From: Frankiales bacterium
GTDB taxonomy: Bacteria > Actinomycetota > Actinomycetes > Mycobacteriales > SCTD01
Direction of reading: 5' to 3'
DNA: 10,390 bases
NCBI GenBank assembly: GCA_025965735.1
Contig: JAOPWK010000111.1
Coordinates: 1 to 10,390 of the forward strand
Position numbers and translations under genes: made by a program. Positions within the stretch are counted from its first letter, which is position 1. Each line of letters begins with the position of its first letter. Shown here in pieces: positions 1 through 5,122 of this stretch. The notes below the pieces were generated by a model. It saw only the letters and a list, made by a program, of their open reading frames with translations, searched no databases and was not told where the DNA came from.

Positions 1-72
1 CCGTCCCCGGTCCACCGGCTCTGCTCTGCGTCATCAGCGGTCGTCGTCTGGCTGAGCCGCTTCGCACCAGAT

Positions 73-112
73 GCACGACGGCCGGGCCCCGTGCGGGGCC
101 CGGCCGTCGTGC
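73..112 (-). terminator. GC-rich hairpin terminator downstream of glnA
   Basis: A perfect inverted repeat lies 10 nt past the glnA stop codon: arms 73-90 and 95-112 (18 bp each) around a 4-nt loop at 91-94. There is no U-tract after it on the minus strand, which is common for actinobacterial terminators. The symmetry would let it act on either strand. Bases 1-72, beyond it, show no convincing feature. Confidence 0.8.
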
Positions 113-122
113 GCAACAGCAC

Positions 123-1547
123 TCAGATGTCGTAGTAGAGCTCGAACTCGTACGGGTGCGGGCGCAGGCGGAGGGCGTCGATCTCGACCGTCCGCTTGTA
201 CTCGATCCACGTCGAGATGAGGTCCTCGGTGAAGACCCCGCCCTCGAGCAGGTACTCGTGGTCGGCCTCGAGCGCGTCGAGCACGGCGTCGAGCGAGGCG
301 GGGACCTGCGCGACGTCGGCCAGCTCGTCCGGCGGCAGCTCGTAGAGGTCCTTGTCGACCGGCGTCGGCGGCTCGATCTTGTTGCGGATGCCGTCGAGGC
401 CGGCCATGAGCATCGCGCTGAACGCCAGGTACGGGTTCGACGAAGGGTCGGGGCAGCGGAACTCCAGGCGCTTGGCCTTGGGGTTCGAGCCCGTGATCGG
501 GATGCGGATGCAGGCCGACCGGTTGCGCTGGCTGTAGACCAGGTTGACCGGGGCCTCGAAGCCGGGGACGAGGCGGTGGTAGCTGTTGATCGTGGGGTTG
601 GTGAAGGCCAGCAGCGACGGGGCGTGCTTGAGCAGGCCGCCGATGTAGTAGCGGGCCATGTCCGACAGGCCGGCGTAGCCGACCTCGTCGTAGAACAGCG
701 GTGCGCCGTCGGCCCACAGCGACATGTGGCAGTGCATGCCGGAGCCGTTGTCGCCGATGACCGGCTTCGGCATGAAGGTCGCGGTCTTGCCGTACTCGTT
801 GGCCGTGTTCTTGACGATGTACTTGAACATCATCATCTGGTCGGCGCCGGCGAGCAGGGTGTTGAACCGGTAGTTGATCTCCTGCTGGCCCGCGGAGCCG
901 ACCTCGTGGTGGCCTCGCTCGACGACCATGCCCGCGTCCTCGAGCTTGACGGCGATCTCGTCGCGCAGGTCGGCGAACTTGTCGGTCGGGGAGACCGGGA
1001 AGTAGCCGCCCTTGGTCCGCGGCTTGTAGCCCAGGTTGCCGCCCTCCTCCTCGCGGCCGCTGTTCCACGCCGCCGACTCGGAGTCGATCTTGTAGAAGCT
1101 GCCCTGCGGCTGCGAGTCGAACTGGATGTTGTCGAAGACGTGGAACTCGGCCTCCGCGCCGAAGTAGACGGTGTCCGCGATGCCCGAGCCCTTGAGGTAG
1201 GCCTCGGCCTTCTTGGCGACGTTGCGCGGGTCGCGGGAGTAGGCCTCGCCGGTGAGCGGGTCGTGGATGAAGAAGTTGACGATCAGCGTCTTGCGGGTGC
1301 GGAAGGGGTCCAGCCGCGCGCTGGTGGGGTCCGGGAGCAGGAGCATGTCCGACTCGTGGATCTCCTGGAAGCCGCGGATGGACGAGCCGTCGAAGCCGAG
1401 GCCGTCGTCGAAGACGTCCTGGTTGAACGAGCCGACGGGCACGGTGAAGTGCTGCATCACGCCCGGCAGGTCACAGAAGCGGACGTCGACCATCTCGACG
1501 CCCTCCTTCTCGATGTACTTCAGGACCTCGTCGGCACTGGTGAACAA
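123..1547 (-). CDS. glnA: Type I glutamine synthetase
   Basis: Cytoplasmic enzyme making glutamine from glutamate, ammonium and ATP; the main ammonium-assimilating step. The 474-residue product has the usual GSI length. Visible landmarks are the Asp-latch motif FDGSSIRGF (52-60), metal-binding glutamates in GAEAEFHVFD (130-139), the HHEVG...QQEI segment (213-224), the ATP/glutamate region KPVIGDNGSGMHCHMS (261-276) and NRSACIRIP. KDLYELPPDE near 399-408 carries the adenylylation tyrosine (about Tyr402), so it is the GSI-beta type controlled by GlnE. It ends in EFELYYDI, close to the family C-terminus. The start is TTG, chosen because the N-terminus MFTSADEVL matches the family and GGAGGA lies 5 nt upstream. 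It is transcribed divergently from the RDD gene; the shared region holds a GlnR-type box. A strong hairpin follows the stop. Function is very secure. Confidence 0.98.
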   Translation of the reverse strand: MFTSADEVLKYIEKEGVEMVDVRFCDLPGVMQHFTVPVGSFNQDVFDDGLGFDGSSIRGFQEIHESDMLLLPDPTSARLDPFRTRKTLIVNFFIHDPLTGEAYSRDPRNVAKKAEAYLKGSGIADTVYFGAEAEFHVFDNIQFDSQPQGSFYKIDSESAAWNSGREEEGGNLGYKPRTKGGYFPVSPTDKFADLRDEIAVKLEDAGMVVERGHHEVGSAGQQEINYRFNTLLAGADQMMMFKYIVKNTANEYGKTATFMPKPVIGDNGSGMHCHMSLWADGAPLFYDEVGYAGLSDMARYYIGGLLKHAPSLLAFTNPTINSYHRLVPGFEAPVNLVYSQRNRSACIRIPITGSNPKAKRLEFRCPDPSSNPYLAFSAMLMAGLDGIRNKIEPPTPVDKDLYELPPDELADVAQVPASLDAVLDALEADHEYLLEGGVFTEDLISTWIEYKRTVEIDALRLRPHPYEFELYYDI

Positions 1548-1552
1548 GGACG

Positions 1553-1558
1553 TCCTCC
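1553..1558 (-). promoter_or_regulatory. Shine-Dalgarno of glnA
   Basis: On the minus strand GGAGGA sits 5 nt before the TTG at 1547-1545. This decides the non-ATG start of glnA and contrasts with the leaderless-type starts of several neighbours. Confidence 0.75.
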
Positions 1559-1604
1559 GGGAGTTCGGGACACGGCGTCGGCCGCGGCGGTCGGTGCTGG
1601 CACG

Positions 1605-1610
1605 AGGCTA
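1605..1610 (-). promoter_or_regulatory. Candidate -10 element of glnA
   Basis: TAGCCT on the minus strand fits the actinobacterial TANNNT -10 pattern and would place the transcription start near 1597, giving a leader of about 50 nt that includes the Shine-Dalgarno. No good -35 is visible; the GlnR-like box lies where an activator would bind. The hexamer is part of the palindrome GGCTAGCC, so the match may be chance. Confidence 0.35.
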
Positions 1611-1620
1611 GCCAGGGGGC

Positions 1621-1658
1621 GTGACCCGGCGGTGTCCCGTGTGTTTCGCCGCGGTTAC
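1621..1658 (-). promoter_or_regulatory. Predicted GlnR operator upstream of glnA
   Basis: On the minus strand 1658-1643 reads GTAAC-CGCGGC-GAAAC, an exact match to the GlnR consensus as I recall it (gTnAC-n6-GaAAC). After 6 more bases comes GACAC-CGCCGG-GTCAC (1636-1621), a degenerate second pair in the same 22-nt phase, as in the paired a1-b1/a2-b2 sites of Streptomyces glnA. GlnR is the OmpR-type nitrogen regulator of actinomycetes and normally activates glnA under nitrogen limitation. The box is about 50 bp upstream of both the inferred glnA start site (about 1597) and the RDD start codon (1701), so it could serve either gene. GlnR itself is not in the window. Confidence 0.7.
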
Positions 1659-1687
1659 GTCGGAGGGCGGGTCGCCCGGTGCAGCAC

Positions 1688-1693
1688 TAGCCT
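1688..1693 (+). promoter_or_regulatory. -10 element of the RDD gene (leaderless type)
   Basis: TAGCCT followed by 7 nt and then the ATG at 1701. No Shine-Dalgarno precedes the ATG, so transcription probably begins at or next to the start codon. No recognisable -35. Confidence 0.5.
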
Positions 1694-1700
1694 CAAGCCC

Positions 1701-2195
1701 ATGGCGCGGTGGACGGGGACCTGGCTGTCCGGTCTGACCGCGGCGGGGGCCGACCGTCAGGCGGAGGGCTCGTGGCCCGGGCAGCGGTACGGCCTGCCGG
1801 AGGACGGCGAGGGGGCCGTCGCGACGACCGGCTCGCGCGCGGCCGCGCTGTTCGTCGACGTCCTGGCCGGCGCGCTCATCGCGGCCTTCCTGCGCAGCTT
1901 CGTCGACGACCCGTCGTTCCTCGTGCGCACGCTCGTCGTGGACGGCTCGATGGTGCTGCAGGTGCTGCTGCTGCAGGCGCTCACCGGCCAGTCGCTCGGC
2001 ATGAGGCTGATCGGCATCCGGGTCGGCAAGGCCGCTGCGCCGGGGGAGGTGCCGGGTCTGGTGCCGGCGGCGATCCGCACCGCCCTGCTCGTGCTGGTCC
2101 TGCCTGCGGTGCTGATGGACCGGGACGGTCGCGGGCTGCACGACAAGGCGGCCGGCACGATCGTGCTGCGCGGCGGCGCCAGCTTCGCCGGCTGA
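1701..2195 (+). CDS. RDD family membrane protein
   Basis: A 164-residue integral membrane protein of unknown biochemical role. The RDD family is named for conserved Arg and Asp residues: here Arg46 and Asp53 in GSRAAALFVDVL, and Asp148 in DGRGLHDKAAGTIV near the end. GQSLGMRLIGIRV (97-109) is another family motif. Three hydrophobic stretches are visible at about 47-66, 73-95 and 120-139, after a hydrophilic N-terminus of about 45 residues. The start is the ATG at 1701, with a TANNNT -10 element 7 nt upstream and no Shine-Dalgarno; the frame stays open far upstream only as antisense of glnA. The gene is divergent from glnA and ends 1 nt from the convergent DUF4191 gene. An RDD gene next to glnA is conserved in actinobacteria (Rv2219A position, from memory). 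Family assignment is firm, function unknown. Confidence 0.9.
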   Translation: MARWTGTWLSGLTAAGADRQAEGSWPGQRYGLPEDGEGAVATTGSRAAALFVDVLAGALIAAFLRSFVDDPSFLVRTLVVDGSMVLQVLLLQALTGQSLGMRLIGIRVGKAAAPGEVPGLVPAAIRTALLVLVLPAVLMDRDGRGLHDKAAGTIVLRGGASFAG

Positions 2196-2196
2196 C

Positions 2197-2922
2197 CTAC
2201 CTGCGCGGTACCCGCGTCGGCATCGGGCCCTTCGGGATCGGCAGCGCCTGCGCGCCCATCGCCTTGAACTTGCGGTCGAGCTCGTTGACCACCTTGGGCT
2301 TGATGTTGCGCGGCAGCTTGAGGAAGTGCCGCTCGAGCTGCCGCAGCCCGATCTGGCCCTCGCCGTCACCGACGACCAGGTCGTAGACGGGGGTGTCGCC
2401 GACGATGCGGGCGACCTTCTTCTTCTCCGTCGCGATGAGGTTGCGGGCCCGGTTGTGGGCGCCCTCGGCGACGAGGACCACGCCGGGGCGGCCGATCACG
2501 CGGTGCACGAGGTCCTGCTCGCGGGTGAAGCCCACGGCAGGGGTGACGCGCCAGTCGCCGCGCATGTTCGTGAGGATCGCGGCGGCCGCGCCGACCTGTC
2601 CCTCGACCTGGCTGTACGCCGTGGCCTGCACGCGCTTGCCGAACACGAAGGCTGCGGCCACCAGGCCCATGAGGAAGCCGAGGAACACCAGGTACGGCAG
2701 GCCGCCGAGCACCAGCCCGAGCGCGATCATGACGATCAGCGGCCCGAAGAAGGCGGCGAGCACCAGCGGGAGGACCTTCGGGTCCTGCGCCCGGGTGGCC
2801 TTGAACGCCAACCCGATCTGCTTGAGCTTGGCTCCGCGCGGCGCCTTGGGCTTCTTCTTGGCGGCGGAGGTGGCCTTGCCCTTGGCAGGAGCCTTCTTGG
2901 GGGAGCGCTTGAGCAGGGCCAT
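2197..2922 (-). CDS. DUF4191 domain-containing membrane protein
   Basis: A 241-residue protein of unknown function, matching the conserved actinobacterial DUF4191 family (Rv2219 position between lipA and glnA, from memory). It has a very basic Lys/Ala/Pro-rich N-terminal tail (1-45), two adjacent transmembrane helices (about 50-72 and 74-95), and a soluble C-terminal part of about 145 residues. That part includes GQVGAAAAILTNMRGDWRVTPAV (108-130), GRPGVVLVAEG and a basic C-terminus. The ATG at 2922 has no Shine-Dalgarno but has TATCCT 7 nt upstream, suggesting a leaderless mRNA. It lies 23 nt downstream of the acyltransferase in the same direction, and its stop is 1 nt from the end of the convergent RDD gene, so the two transcripts must overlap. 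No enzymatic motif is recognised. Confidence 0.88.
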   Translation of the reverse strand: MALLKRSPKKAPAKGKATSAAKKKPKAPRGAKLKQIGLAFKATRAQDPKVLPLVLAAFFGPLIVMIALGLVLGGLPYLVFLGFLMGLVAAAFVFGKRVQATAYSQVEGQVGAAAAILTNMRGDWRVTPAVGFTREQDLVHRVIGRPGVVLVAEGAHNRARNLIATEKKKVARIVGDTPVYDLVVGDGEGQIGLRQLERHFLKLPRNIKPKVVNELDRKFKAMGAQALPIPKGPMPTRVPRR

Positions 2923-2929
2923 GGCCTAG

Positions 2930-2935
2930 AGGATA
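2930..2935 (-). promoter_or_regulatory. -10 element of the DUF4191 gene (leaderless type)
   Basis: TATCCT on the minus strand, then CTAGGCC (7 nt), then ATG. It lies in the 23-nt gap after the acyltransferase gene, so the DUF4191 gene probably has its own promoter as well as any readthrough. Confidence 0.5.
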
Positions 2936-2945
2936 GGTGCCAGGC

Positions 2946-3722
2946 TCAGGTCGTCGGGCCCTCAGCGGCCCTGCGTGCGGCGCGTGCGCTCTCCCGGTCG
3001 CGGGCGATCTGCGCGGCCTCCTCGGGGGTCGGCGCGGTGCCGCCCATGCTGGCCGGGATCCACCAGGTGTCCTCCGGCGTACGCGGCCCGCCGCCGTAGG
3101 TGGCGCGCGCCTCGTCGAGCAGCAGCTGCATGCGCTGCTTGAGGTCCGCGGTGACCGCGACGGGGTCGGCTGCCGGGTCCGGTGTGAACGGAGCGCCGAC
3201 CACGATCCGGATCGGCGTGCCGCGGGTCAGGTCCTTGGGCCGGCCCTTGGTGAAGACGCGCTGGCTGCCCCACACGACGCAGGGCAGGAGCGGGACGCCG
3301 GCCTCCATGGCCATCCGGGCGGCGCCGGTCTTGAAGTCCTTGAGGTCGAAGGACTCGGAGATGGTGGCCTCGGGGAAGACGCCCACGATCTCGCCGGCCT
3401 GCAGCATCTTCACGGCCTGCTGGTAGCTCTCGTTCGCCGCGCCCTTGCGGTCGACCGGGATGTGCTTCATGCCGCGCATCAGGGGGCCGCTGACCTTGTG
3501 GTCGAAGACCTCCTTCTTGGCCATGAAGCGCACCAGCCGGCCGGCTGGGCGGGCCGCCAGTCCGGCGAAGGTGAAGTCGAGGTAGCCGACGTGGTTGATC
3601 GCCATGACGGCCCCGCCGGAGCGCGGCACGTGCTCGTCCCCGGAGATCGTGAACCGGAGGCCGAGCCCGCGGAACACCGCTCGGGCGAAGGCGATGACGG
3701 GCGTGTACGTCGGCTCGGCCAT
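2946..3722 (-). CDS. PlsC-like 1-acylglycerol-3-phosphate acyltransferase
   Basis: A 258-residue lysophospholipid acyltransferase of the PlsC/AGPAT family, expected to transfer an acyl chain to lysophosphatidic acid or a related acceptor at the inner membrane face. The four family blocks are visible: NHVGYLD (43-49, catalytic His44 and Asp49 in the NHx4D motif), GMKHIPVDR (84-92), FPEAT (116-120, where FPEGT is commoner), and VPLLPC (143-148). The last 50 or so residues form an Ala/Arg/Glu-rich tail typical of actinobacterial paralogues. The ATG at 3722 has TAGGTT 7 nt upstream and no Shine-Dalgarno. The gene sits 39 nt downstream of a small gene and upstream of DUF4191, all minus. Actinomycetes carry several such paralogues, so the exact acceptor cannot be told. 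Confidence 0.93.
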   Translation of the reverse strand: MAEPTYTPVIAFARAVFRGLGLRFTISGDEHVPRSGGAVMAINHVGYLDFTFAGLAARPAGRLVRFMAKKEVFDHKVSGPLMRGMKHIPVDRKGAANESYQQAVKMLQAGEIVGVFPEATISESFDLKDFKTGAARMAMEAGVPLLPCVVWGSQRVFTKGRPKDLTRGTPIRIVVGAPFTPDPAADPVAVTADLKQRMQLLLDEARATYGGGPRTPEDTWWIPASMGGTAPTPEEAAQIARDRESARAARRAAEGPTT

Positions 3723-3729
3723 GAGGCGG

Positions 3730-3735
3730 AACCTA
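3730..3735 (-). promoter_or_regulatory. -10 element of the acyltransferase gene (leaderless type)
   Basis: TAGGTT on the minus strand followed by 7 nt (CCGCCTC) and the ATG at 3722. The spacing is identical to that for DUF4191, RDD and lipB. No -35 is recognisable. Confidence 0.45.
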
Positions 3736-3761
3736 CCGCGCGGCCGGTACCGCCACGGAGG

Positions 3762-3953
3762 TCAGGAGCCGGTGCGCTGCCGCCGCTCGGCCCGAAGGAC
3801 CGCGGCAGCGAGGGCCGTGTCGGCATCGCGCCGGGAACGGGCCCTCGCGGCGCCGGCGGACATGCTGGCCCAGGCGTTCTGACGGGCACCGCCCTGCCCC
3901 CCGGCGGGGAGCGCGACGAGGATCAGGTCCTGCACGAGCGAGGCGAGCGCCAT
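3762..3953 (-). CDS. Small hypothetical protein (63 aa)
   Basis: A short reading frame not recognised as any family. Support for its being real: the ATG at 3953 has a perfect GGAGGT 5 nt upstream, and by my reading about nine in ten third codon positions are G or C, as in the neighbouring genes. The N-terminus MALASLVQDLILVALPAG is hydrophobic/amphipathic; the rest is rich in Ala and Arg with alternating basic and acidic residues, suggesting one or two short helices. It has no cysteines and no obvious signal-cleavage site. It lies 39 nt upstream of the acyltransferase, same direction, and is divergent from the nitroreductase, sharing a 200-bp region with a DosR-like palindrome. It may be a small membrane-associated or regulatory protein. 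Function is unknown and existence is probable, not certain. Confidence 0.6.
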   Translation of the reverse strand: MALASLVQDLILVALPAGGQGGARQNAWASMSAGAARARSRRDADTALAAAVLRAERRQRTGS

Positions 3954-3958
3954 GGTGC

Positions 3959-3964
3959 ACCTCC
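3959..3964 (-). promoter_or_regulatory. Shine-Dalgarno of the small gene
   Basis: GGAGGT on the minus strand, 5 nt before the ATG at 3953. It is one of the strongest ribosome binding sites in the window and the main reason for accepting this short gene. Confidence 0.6.
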
Positions 3965-3998
3965 GGGGTGGGTGCTGCCGAGGCTGGCCGGGGCGCGT

Positions 3999-4012
3999 GT
4001 CATCGAGATGAC
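3999..4012. promoter_or_regulatory. Inverted repeat GTCATC-GA-GATGAC, possible operator
   Basis: Perfect 6-bp arms with a 2-nt centre, in the divergent region 46 bp upstream of the small gene's start codon. The length and symmetry suit a dimeric regulator, but no known consensus is recognised and a chance palindrome is possible. Confidence 0.3.
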
Positions 4013-4060
4013 GCAGCCGTGAACCTCTGATCAGCAGTGCCTTGCAGGTCGCCCTGCCGA

Positions 4061-4078
4061 CCGGGACCTAGGTCCCGG
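4061..4078. promoter_or_regulatory. DosR/DevR-box-like 18-bp palindrome
   Basis: CCGGGACCTAGGTCCCGG is a perfect palindrome. Against the DosR consensus TTSGGGACTWWAGTCCCSAA it matches both GGGAC/GTCCC half-sites at the right spacing, both S positions and the two W positions. It differs at the two T/A bases beside the centre and at the outermost TT/AA. It is centred about 84 bp upstream of the Acg-like gene's ATG and about 116 bp upstream of the divergent small gene. The downstream gene belongs to a family typically controlled by DosR, and a DosS-like kinase lies just beyond it. Inference from motif and context; no DosR gene is in the window. Confidence 0.6.
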
Positions 4079-4141
4079 CGCGACGAGCCGTCTGACCCGG
4101 GCGCGCAGCCGAGCGACGGGGGACAGTGGGTGCACACACCC

Positions 4142-4147
4142 GGAGGT
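4142..4147 (+). promoter_or_regulatory. Shine-Dalgarno of the Acg-like nitroreductase
   Basis: GGAGGT 6 nt before the ATG at 4154. It fixes that ATG as the start in preference to an in-frame GTG at 4037, whose reading would run through the palindrome at 4061-4078. Confidence 0.7.
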
Positions 4148-4153
4148 ACCGCC

Positions 4154-5122
4154 ATGGTCACGCCCCACCTCAGCGCCTCGTTGCAGCACGTGCTGGAAGC
4201 CGCGACGCTCGCCCCGAGCGTCCACAACACCCAGCCGTGGCGGTTCGCGCTGCGGGCGGACGGCTTCGACCTGCTGGCCGACGAGTCCCGGCGGCTGACC
4301 GTGCTCGACCCCACCGGGCGGCTCCTGCACGTCTCGTGCGGCACGGCCCTGGTGCACGCCCGGGTCGCCGCGAGGGCGCTGGGGCTGTCCGCCGACGTGG
4401 AGCTGCTGCCGGAGCCGGGCGACCCGTCGCTGCTGGCCCGCGTCACCCTGTCCGCGGGAGCGGCGCCGGACGACGACGAGCTCGCCCTGGCGCTGGCCGT
4501 CCTCAAGCGGCACACAGTGCGCGACGCCTTCGCTCCCGAGCCGCTGCCGGAGGGCCTGCTGCACGCGCTCGGTCGGGCGGCCGAGCAGGAGGGCGCTGCG
4601 CTGCGCCCGCTGCACGACGAGGGCGAGCGGGTCTCGCTGGCGGTGCTGCTGTCCGGCGCCGACTGGAGCGAGGAGCGCGACCCGGCGTACCGGCGCGAGC
4701 TGGCCTCCTGGGTGCGGGACGCGCCCGCCCAGGACGGCATCTCGCCGGAGGCCCTGCCGGCGGACGTCACGCGCGGCAGCAGCCTGCGGCAGCGGGACTT
4801 CGCGCTGACCCACCCGGAGCGGTCCGGCGGCGAGGCGCCTCCGGCCGAGGAGCCGGCGGTCGTCGTCCTCACCACCCCGCGGGACGGTCCGCGCGCCTGG
4901 TTGGAGGCCGGGCAGGCACTGGGGTCGGTGCTGCTGCACGCGGCCCAGCACGGCGTGCAGGCGCAGCCGCTCGCCCAGGTCGTCGACCTGCCCGGGCCGC
5001 GTGCGCAGCTGGCCAAGGCGCTTGGCCTGACAGGCACCCCGCAGATGGTGCTGCGGCTCGGCTACGCCACCGCGCGCGCGGCGACCGGCCGGCGCGACGT
5101 CACGGACGTGCTGACCAGCTAG
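4154..5122 (+). CDS. Acg-like nitroreductase-fold FMN-binding protein
   Basis: A 322-residue protein of the actinobacterial Acg family (Rv2032/Rv3131/Rv3127 type, from memory), a double-length nitroreductase-like fold. Landmarks: APSVHNTQPW (20-29) at the N-terminus, RHTVRDAF (119-126, the family's RxTxRxxF), WLEAGQALGSVLLHAAQHGV (249-268) and PQMVLRLGYA (296-305) near the end. It is cytoplasmic, with no signal or membrane segment. Family members bind or sequester flavin; enzyme activity is not established, and in M. tuberculosis they are induced by hypoxia and nitric oxide through DosR. The start is the ATG with GGAGGT. A DosR-like palindrome lies upstream, and its stop overlaps by 4 nt that of the convergent DosS-like kinase. 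Family assignment is good; the substrate is unknown. Confidence 0.85.
   Translation: MVTPHLSASLQHVLEAATLAPSVHNTQPWRFALRADGFDLLADESRRLTVLDPTGRLLHVSCGTALVHARVAARALGLSADVELLPEPGDPSLLARVTLSAGAAPDDDELALALAVLKRHTVRDAFAPEPLPEGLLHALGRAAEQEGAALRPLHDEGERVSLAVLLSGADWSEERDPAYRRELASWVRDAPAQDGISPEALPADVTRGSSLRQRDFALTHPERSGGEAPPAEEPAVVVLTTPRDGPRAWLEAGQALGSVLLHAAQHGVQAQPLAQVVDLPGPRAQLAKALGLTGTPQMVLRLGYATARAATGRRDVTDVLTS

Noticed and set aside
1..34. Possible start of another minus-strand gene (ATG at 34 running off the left edge)
   Set aside because: Only 11 codons are visible, with no Shine-Dalgarno and no -10 element, so it cannot be supported.
4119..4124. GGGGAC half-site as a second DosR box near the nitroreductase
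   Set aside because: There is no matching second half at the right spacing.
4037..4153. Earlier GTG start for the Acg-like gene
   Set aside because: It would place the DosR-like palindrome and the strong GGAGGT inside the coding sequence; the N-terminus from the ATG at 4154 matches the family.
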